Below are positions 14,769 to 18,847 of a DNA stretch of 18,847 nucleotides, piece after piece. The notes under the pieces were generated by a model that saw only the letters and a list, made by a program, of their open reading frames with translations, did not search any database and was not told the origin of the DNA. The stretch is from Hyphomicrobiales bacterium. GTDB taxonomy: Bacteria > Pseudomonadota > Alphaproteobacteria > Rhizobiales > Kaistiaceae. How positions within the stretch are numbered: position 1 is the stretch's first letter; each line of letters starts with the position of its first letter. The DNA lies in assembly GCA_017305815.1 (NCBI GenBank), contig JAFKJZ010000156.1, forward strand, positions 1 through 18,847, given 5' to 3'. A program made the position numbers and the translations under genes.

Positions 14769-14861
14769 TCGCCGCGCGGCCGGCCGCCAAGAGTCTCACC
14801 CGGTGTGCGTCTCGCCAGGCGTGCCGCTTCCTCCCACCCCGCACCAAAAGCCGAGATACGC

Positions 14862-15887
14862 ATGGCCCGCTCTGCCTCCGGACTTCCCTTCGACGACATC
14901 CGCGCTCTCTTCGACGAGATGCCGGGACGCGATGAAGCGGCGGTGCTCGCCATTCGAGCCCGTGACGCGCAGCTGACCAAGCCGGCGGGTTCGCTCGGCC
15001 GGCTCGAGGAACTGGCGGAATGGCTCGGTGGCTGGCAGGGCAGGGCGCGCCCCGCCGTCACGCGGCCGCTGGTGGCGATCTTCGCCGGCAATCATGGTGT
15101 CGCCGCGCGTGGCGTCTCCGCCTATCCCGCCAGCGTCACCCAGCAGATGGTCGAGAATTTCGCTGCCGGTGGCGCCGCGATCAACCAGATCTGCATCGTC
15201 TACGATCTCGGGCTGAAGGTGTTCGACCTCGCCCTCGACATTCCGACCGGCGACATAACGGTCGAACCGGCGCTCGACGAGGCCGGCTGCGCCGCCACCA
15301 TGGCGTTCGGCATGGAGGCGACGGCCGGCGGCATCGATCTCCTGGCGATCGGTGAGATGGGCATCGGCAACACGACGGTCGCCGGCGCCGTTGCCGCCGG
15401 CCTGTTCGGCGGCACGGGCCGCGACTGGGTCGGACCGGGAACCGGCGTCGACTCCGAGGGACTGGCGCGCAAGGCCGCCGCGATCGACGCGGCTCTGGAG
15501 CTGCATGCGTCCCATCTCGGCGATCCGCTCGAAGTGCTGCGCCGTCTCGGCGGCCGCGAGCTCGCCGCCATGGCCGGCGCCATCCTCGCCGCCCGCATGA
15601 GCCGCATCCCGGTGATCGTCGATGGCTATGTCGCGACGGCTGCTGCCGCGGTGCTCTACAAGATGGATCCGGCGTCGCTGGACCATTGCCAGTTCGGCCA
15701 TGTCTCGGCGGAGCCGCCGCATGCGAAGCTTCTGGCGGCGATGGGCAAGACCCCGCTGCTCGATCTCGGCATGCGGCTCGGCGAGGGCACCGGCGCCGCG
15801 ATGGCGGCTGGCCTGGTCAAGGCGGCGGCGGAGATCCACACCGGCATGGCGACCTTCGCCCAGGCCGGCGTATCCGAGAAGGGCTGA
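14862..15887 (+). CDS. cobT: Nicotinate-nucleotide-dimethylbenzimidazole phosphoribosyltransferase
   Basis: The 341-residue cytoplasmic enzyme transfers phosphoribose from nicotinate mononucleotide to dimethylbenzimidazole, giving alpha-ribazole phosphate for the lower ligand of cobalamin. Signature parts are QLTKPAGSLGRLEELA (37-52), FAGNHGVAARGVSAYP (74-89), LLAIGEMGIGNTT (160-172), PVIVDGYVATAA (250-261) and the C-terminal LGMRLGEGTGAA (302-313), whose Glu308 corresponds to the catalytic glutamate of characterised CobT enzymes. The start at 14862 is preferred to an upstream frame from 14754 because the extra residues are unconserved and would begin in or before the promoter. Note that in alphaproteobacteria this gene is often named cobU; here cobT denotes the phosphoribosyltransferase. 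It is divergent from cobS and convergent with the kinase gene, with only 3 bases between the two stops. Confidence 0.97.
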   Translation: MARSASGLPFDDIRALFDEMPGRDEAAVLAIRARDAQLTKPAGSLGRLEELAEWLGGWQGRARPAVTRPLVAIFAGNHGVAARGVSAYPASVTQQMVENFAAGGAAINQICIVYDLGLKVFDLALDIPTGDITVEPALDEAGCAATMAFGMEATAGGIDLLAIGEMGIGNTTVAGAVAAGLFGGTGRDWVGPGTGVDSEGLARKAAAIDAALELHASHLGDPLEVLRRLGGRELAAMAGAILAARMSRIPVIVDGYVATAAAAVLYKMDPASLDHCQFGHVSAEPPHAKLLAAMGKTPLLDLGMRLGEGTGAAMAAGLVKAAAEIHTGMATFAQAGVSEKG

Positions 15888-15890
15888 GGC

Positions 15891-17426
15891 TCAGCTCGCC
15901 GAGCGCCAGAGGAGCACATTGCCCTCGCGCTCGGCCGCTGCCATCGGTTCCGGCACGAGGACGCGCGAGCGTGGGAAGGTGGCAAGGGCCGTCGTGCCCT
16001 CGCCCAGGACCGAGCGGAGCTCGAACCTGCCGCCATGCAGCGCGGTGATCGCGGCGGCGATCGGCAGGCCCATCCCCAATCCCGGCGTTGCCATCCGCAC
16101 CGGGTGGTCGCCCCGGCCGAACGGCGAGAGCACGGTGGCGAGCTCGGCTGCCGGGATGCCGGGGCCGTTATCGCTGACCGAAACATACTGGCCGCCGCCC
16201 GCCGTCCAGCCGACGCGAACGGTGATTTCGCCATCCGCCGGCGCGAACTTCACGGCGTTGGAAAGCAGGTGAAGCAGAATCTGTCGGAGGCCGCGCGGAT
16301 CCGCGCGGAGCTTCGGCAGATCGGGTTCGGCCTCGACGGTGAGCCTCTGGCCTCGCTCGAGAGCGCGGGCCGCGACCGTCGCTTCGCCGGAGGCAGCGAT
16401 TTCGGCGAGATCAACCGGGATCTCCTCCCGCTCGTAGCGACCGGCCTCGATCCCGGAAAAGTCGAGGACCTCGTCGATCAGCGCCAGCAGATGGCTGCCG
16501 CTTGCGTGGATGTCTGCGGCATAGTCGCGATAGGTGCCGTTCTGCATCGGCCCGAGCACTTCGTTCTTCATCACCTCGGAGAAGCCGAGAATGGCGTTGA
16601 GCGGCGTGCGCAGTTCGTGATTGACGGTCGCCAGGAAGCGGGATCGAACCCGGTTGGCCTCGTCGGCGATCCGCAGCGAATGCGCTGCGGCAGCCCGTGC
16701 CGCCGTCAGTTCGCCGGTCAGCCGCGCGCGTTCGGTGCGATCGGCGACGCCGTTGCGGAGCGAGCGATGCAGGCGCTGCGACAGCGACAGGAACAGGATT
16801 TCGGTGGCGATCGCGAGGAAGGCTAGCACCAGATAGAGCGGCGCCTGGCGCGCGGCGAACAGCACGACCATGGTGAGCGCCACCGGCGCCGTCGCAGCGG
16901 TCGCGGCGGCGGGAAGCGCCGCGGCGAACGTAGTTCCCGCCGATATCACCGCCAGCATGACGCCAAGCTGAAGGACGGCGGGGTCGACGCGCTGCTCGGG
17001 AACGAGCAGAACCAGCAGCCAGGCCCAGCTCAGGCCGCAGAGCCACTCGGCGAAGACGAACAGGCTCGTCCAGAGCCGCGACGAGAGCCCGTTCGGCTTG
17101 CGGAAGCACAGGCAGAGAACGGTCAGCAAAGTCTGGGCGCAGAGCGCGACTGCCGTCCAGACTACGGTGGAAGCCGGTGGTAGCCAGGCGGAGACAAGGA
17201 AACCGGCCAGCAGGGTGGCGCCGATGCCGACAAGGCCGCAGAGGAGCCGGGTGCGGGCATAGCCGGCGAGCAGGATTCGATTGATGGCGGACGAGTCTGG
17301 GGCCGGAGCACCGGTCTTGAATGCGACTTCCGGGCAGGCCGAAGCGGCCGCGCGCCGCCGCTCGTGGCAGCCGGACGGATGCGGCAGATCTTCCTGTTCG
17401 AATGTCGCCGTGGTCAGGCCCTGCAT
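15891..17426 (-). CDS. Membrane-bound sensor histidine kinase (orphan)
   Basis: The 511-residue protein has a cytoplasmic N-terminus of about 55 residues. About six hydrophobic helices follow (roughly 58-80, 86-107, 118-142, 150-172, 178-192 and 197-215), with short loops and no large periplasmic domain. A coiled linker leads to the phosphoacceptor domain with His270 in FLATVNHELRTPLNAILGF. The ATPase domain shows the N box with Asn390 (LLHLLSNAVKFAP), the G1 box VSDNGPGI (417-424) and the G2 box GLGMGLPIA (449-457) with GEGTTALATFP (475-485). The ATG at 17426 is preceded by AGGAAG at good spacing; the much longer frame running to 18005 lies antisense to the next gene and is rejected. The signal is unknown, probably sensed in or at the membrane. 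No response regulator is adjacent. It is divergent from the glycosylase gene and convergent with cobT. Confidence 0.93.
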   Translation of the reverse strand: MQGLTTATFEQEDLPHPSGCHERRRAAASACPEVAFKTGAPAPDSSAINRILLAGYARTRLLCGLVGIGATLLAGFLVSAWLPPASTVVWTAVALCAQTLLTVLCLCFRKPNGLSSRLWTSLFVFAEWLCGLSWAWLLVLLVPEQRVDPAVLQLGVMLAVISAGTTFAAALPAAATAATAPVALTMVVLFAARQAPLYLVLAFLAIATEILFLSLSQRLHRSLRNGVADRTERARLTGELTAARAAAAHSLRIADEANRVRSRFLATVNHELRTPLNAILGFSEVMKNEVLGPMQNGTYRDYAADIHASGSHLLALIDEVLDFSGIEAGRYEREEIPVDLAEIAASGEATVAARALERGQRLTVEAEPDLPKLRADPRGLRQILLHLLSNAVKFAPADGEITVRVGWTAGGGQYVSVSDNGPGIPAAELATVLSPFGRGDHPVRMATPGLGMGLPIAAAITALHGGRFELRSVLGEGTTALATFPRSRVLVPEPMAAAEREGNVLLWRSAS

Positions 17427-17480
17427 CTCTCGACTTCCTGGAAGGAAGCACTCTAGGTTGTTGTCGAATTTGGGTTTCGA

Positions 17481-18113
17481 ATGCTTAATGCCGGCTTGAT
17501 GAACATGGTTAAGCCGATGCTGAATTCTGCCGCCGCGTCGAAATCGGAACTCGATAGGCTGCTCGCGGATATCCGCGCCTGTCGCATCTGCGTCGACCAT
17601 CCGCTCGGTCGGCCCCTGCTCGCCGGCCAGGCGCCTGGTACGCGCGTCCATGCCTCCGGCATGCCGTTCACCGATCCGTCGGGTGATCGGCTTCGCGCCT
17701 GGATGGGGATCGGCTCCGCAGAATTCTATGACGAGAGCCGGATTGCCATTGCGCCGATGGGGTTCTGTTTTCCGGGGCTGGACGCCAAGGGCGGCGACCT
17801 GCCGCCGCGCCGCGAATGCGCGCCGGCCTGGCGCAGCGCGCTGCTGGCGGAACTGCCCGCGATCGATCTGGTGCTGGCCGTCGGGCTGCACGCCCAGAAG
17901 TTCCATCTCGGTAGCCGCGTGCGACGCGGCCTGACGGAGACCGTCGCCGACTGGCGTGCCATCCTCGACGAGACGTCGCCGCTGCCGGTGCTGCCGCTCC
18001 CGCATCCTTCGTGGCGCAACTCAGGCTGGATCAAGCGGCATCCGTGGTTCGAAGCAGATCTGATCCCGACCTTGCGGCGCCTCGTGGCCGGGCGCCTGAG
18101 CGGCCACAGTTGA
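17481..18113 (+). CDS. Uracil-DNA glycosylase-fold protein with Fe-S cysteine pattern
   Basis: The 210-residue protein belongs to the uracil-DNA glycosylase superfamily. It has LLAGQAPGTRVHASGMPF (46-63), comparable with the first active-site motif GEAPG of family 4 enzymes, and LPLPHPSWRNSGW (171-183), comparable with the second motif beginning HPS. Four cysteines, C34-x2-C37 and later C96-x16-C113, have the order and spacing of the [4Fe-4S] ligands of family 4/5 glycosylases. The usual glutamate of GEAPG is Gln here, so uracil excision is likely but not assured; another base lesion may be the target. The start is uncertain: ATGs at 17481, 17502, 17508 and 17520 are all in frame and none has a clear ribosome site. 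The conserved part begins about residue 21, so the latest start is also acceptable. It is divergent from the kinase gene by 54 bases. Confidence 0.85.
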   Translation: MLNAGLMNMVKPMLNSAAASKSELDRLLADIRACRICVDHPLGRPLLAGQAPGTRVHASGMPFTDPSGDRLRAWMGIGSAEFYDESRIAIAPMGFCFPGLDAKGGDLPPRRECAPAWRSALLAELPAIDLVLAVGLHAQKFHLGSRVRRGLTETVADWRAILDETSPLPVLPLPHPSWRNSGWIKRHPWFEADLIPTLRRLVAGRLSGHS

Positions 18114-18141
18114 CAAACTCGGCCGATCTGAGCATTGATCG

Positions 18142-18156
18142 AAGAATAATTTTCTC
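18142..18156 (+). promoter_or_regulatory. Lrp-like operator in the leader of the Lrp/AsnC gene
   Basis: AAGAATAATTTTCTC contains the near-palindrome AGAA-TAATT-TTCT and, by my count, matches 12 of 15 positions of the enterobacterial Lrp consensus YAGHAWATTWTDCTR. It lies about 75 bases upstream of an Lrp-family start in a short AT-rich patch within otherwise GC-rich DNA. Autoregulation through this site is a fair inference. Confidence 0.45.
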
Positions 18157-18230
18157 AATTCAGCAACGGTATCAGTCTTGGTTAGAAAAGATTGCCTCCG
18201 TCGCCGAGTTCCAAGGCAGAGGATTCCCGA

Positions 18231-18719
18231 ATGATCGACCGGCTCGACCGAAAAATCCTGCAAATCCTGCAGGAAGACGCCACCATCCCTGTCGCGGAAA
18301 TCGGTCGGCGAGTCGGACTTTCGACGACGCCCTGCTGGCGACGTATCCAGAAGCTGGAAGAAGACGGCGTCATCACCAAGCGGGTCGCGGTCCTCGACCC
18401 GAAGAAGGTGAATGCCAAGGTCACGGTGTTCGTCTCGATCACCACCAGCCAGCACAATGAGGAGTGGCTCAAACGGTTCGCCGAGGTGATCCGAGACGTT
18501 CCCGAGGTGGTCGAATTCTATCGCATGAGCGGTCAGGTCGACTATCTGCTGCGCGTCGTCGTGCCTGATATCGAGGCCTATGACCTGTTCTACAAGCGTC
18601 TGATCTCGCGCATCGACATCGCCGACGTGTCGTCGGCCTTCGCGATGGAGCAGATCAAGTATGCGACCGCGCTGCCCTTGAACTACATCCCGCTCGAAAA
18701 GGACAAGGGCACGGCATAG
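18231..18719 (+). CDS. Lrp/AsnC family transcriptional regulator
   Basis: The 162-residue regulator has an N-terminal winged helix-turn-helix (MIDRLDRKILQILQED, then IPVAEIGRRVGLSTTPCWRR, 19-38) and an effector-binding RAM domain from about residue 63 to 148. In the RAM domain, EFYRMSGQVDYLLRVVVPD (95-113) is the family's conserved ligand-loop region. Members form octamers or related assemblies, bind amino acids or similar effectors, and often control amino-acid metabolism and their own gene. The ATG at 18231 follows AGAGGA at 8 bases; an earlier in-frame start at 18192 would add thirteen unconserved residues. It stands alone, with a candidate Lrp operator upstream and a strong terminator after it. 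Which metabolite it senses cannot be read, since no divergent target gene is adjacent. Confidence 0.94.
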   Translation: MIDRLDRKILQILQEDATIPVAEIGRRVGLSTTPCWRRIQKLEEDGVITKRVAVLDPKKVNAKVTVFVSITTSQHNEEWLKRFAEVIRDVPEVVEFYRMSGQVDYLLRVVVPDIEAYDLFYKRLISRIDIADVSSAFAMEQIKYATALPLNYIPLEKDKGTA

Positions 18720-18750
18720 GTCGCTGTCGACCGTCTTCGCGGGCCTTTCG

Positions 18751-18785
18751 AACGCGACGGGCGGCCTCCGCCTGTCGCGTTTTCT
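18751..18785 (+). terminator. Intrinsic terminator after the Lrp/AsnC gene
   Basis: AACGCGACGGGCGG (18751-18764) and CCGCCTGTCGCGTT (18768-18781) form a 14-bp stem with one G-U pair and a 3-base loop, followed by TTCT to give a run of four T. It starts 32 bases past the regulator's stop and ends directly at the stop of the convergent gene on the other strand. Confidence 0.9.
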
Positions 18786-18847
18786 ATGCGGAGCGCAGAT
18801 GGCGGGTCAGCCGGTGCTCGAGCTTGTCCCAGATCCGGCGGATGGCC
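18784..18847 (-). CDS. C-terminus of an unidentified - strand gene (partial)
   Basis: Reading the - strand from the right edge gives an open frame whose last residues are AIRRIWDKLEHRLTRHLRSA, then TAG at 18786-18784. Third codon positions are nearly all G or C, as in the neighbouring genes, and the stop lies just past the terminator of the convergent regulator gene, which is what a real gene end would show. The visible tail is basic and helical and does not identify a family. The rest lies outside the window. Confidence 0.4.
   Translation of the reverse strand, partial: AIRRIWDKLEHRLTRHLRSA

Noticed and set aside
14688..14861. Cobalamin riboswitch between cobS and cobT
   Set aside because: Neither strand shows the B12-box or the conserved core elements I would expect; only simple dyads are seen. 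A covariance-model scan would settle it.
14796..15839. 347-residue - strand frame opposite cobT
   Set aside because: Composition is typical of an antisense shadow, and cobT on the other strand is certain.
17464..17482. TCGAAT direct repeat (13-base period) between kinase and glycosylase genes
   Set aside because: Only two short copies, one overlapping a possible start codon, and no match to a known regulator site such as the alphaproteobacterial LexA box.
17427..18005. N-terminal extension of the histidine kinase frame by 193 residues
   Set aside because: The extension is antisense to the glycosylase-fold gene, contains no domain, and a good ribosome site precedes the ATG at 17426.

Overview
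The window is high-GC DNA with tightly packed genes, strong G/C preference at third codon positions and long antisense open frames. An alphaproteobacterium of the Hyphomicrobiales (Rhizobiales) type fits best: the cobS-DUF1289 pair divergent from cobT, dusA of the proteobacterial type, and the style of the glycan genes all point there. The genus cannot be fixed from the sequence. I see no rRNA, tRNA, CRISPR array, insertion sequence, integrase or phage gene. No gene-free stretch exceeds 300 bases; the longest is the roughly 175-base divergent cobS/cobT region.

Region 1 (about 12-10549, all + strand) reads as the downstream part of a surface-glycan operon of eight genes. In order these are a SAM methyltransferase, a GT4 glycosyltransferase, a small tail-anchored protein with a 'GW' beta-type module, a 747-residue protein with further copies of that module fused to a degenerate GT-A domain, a second GT4 enzyme paralogous to the first, a polysaccharide pyruvyl transferase, a protein made almost only of RTX calcium-binding repeats, and a GalE-type UDP-sugar 4-epimerase. 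Gaps are -4 to 66 bases, so cotranscription is likely. The likely theme is synthesis of a methylated and pyruvylated, possibly galactose-containing, surface polysaccharide together with a secreted RTX protein. Flippase, polymerase, exporter and type I secretion genes are absent and would have to lie elsewhere. This is the most novel part: the GW module shared by neighbouring genes, the tail-anchored partner, the GT-A domain lacking DxD, and the matched four-cysteine motif in the two GT4 enzymes.

Region 2 (10542-13680) holds an endonuclease/exonuclease/phosphatase-fold protein (- strand, convergent with and overlapping galE), dusA (tRNA dihydrouridine synthase A) and an SBF-like (SLC10A7/Rch1-type) membrane transporter. 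The transporter's leader can form two mutually exclusive hairpins, and a strong intrinsic terminator follows the gene.

Region 3 (13711-15887) is a cobalamin lower-ligand module. The cobS gene and a 58-residue DUF1289 gene run on the - strand with a 4-base overlap, and cobT is divergent on the + strand. No cobalamin riboswitch was recognised between them.

Region 4 (15891-18847) carries an orphan membrane histidine kinase (- strand), a divergent uracil-DNA-glycosylase-fold protein with a four-Cys iron-sulfur pattern, and an Lrp/AsnC regulator with an Lrp-like operator in its leader and a strong terminator after it. At the right edge is the C-terminus of an unidentified - strand gene.
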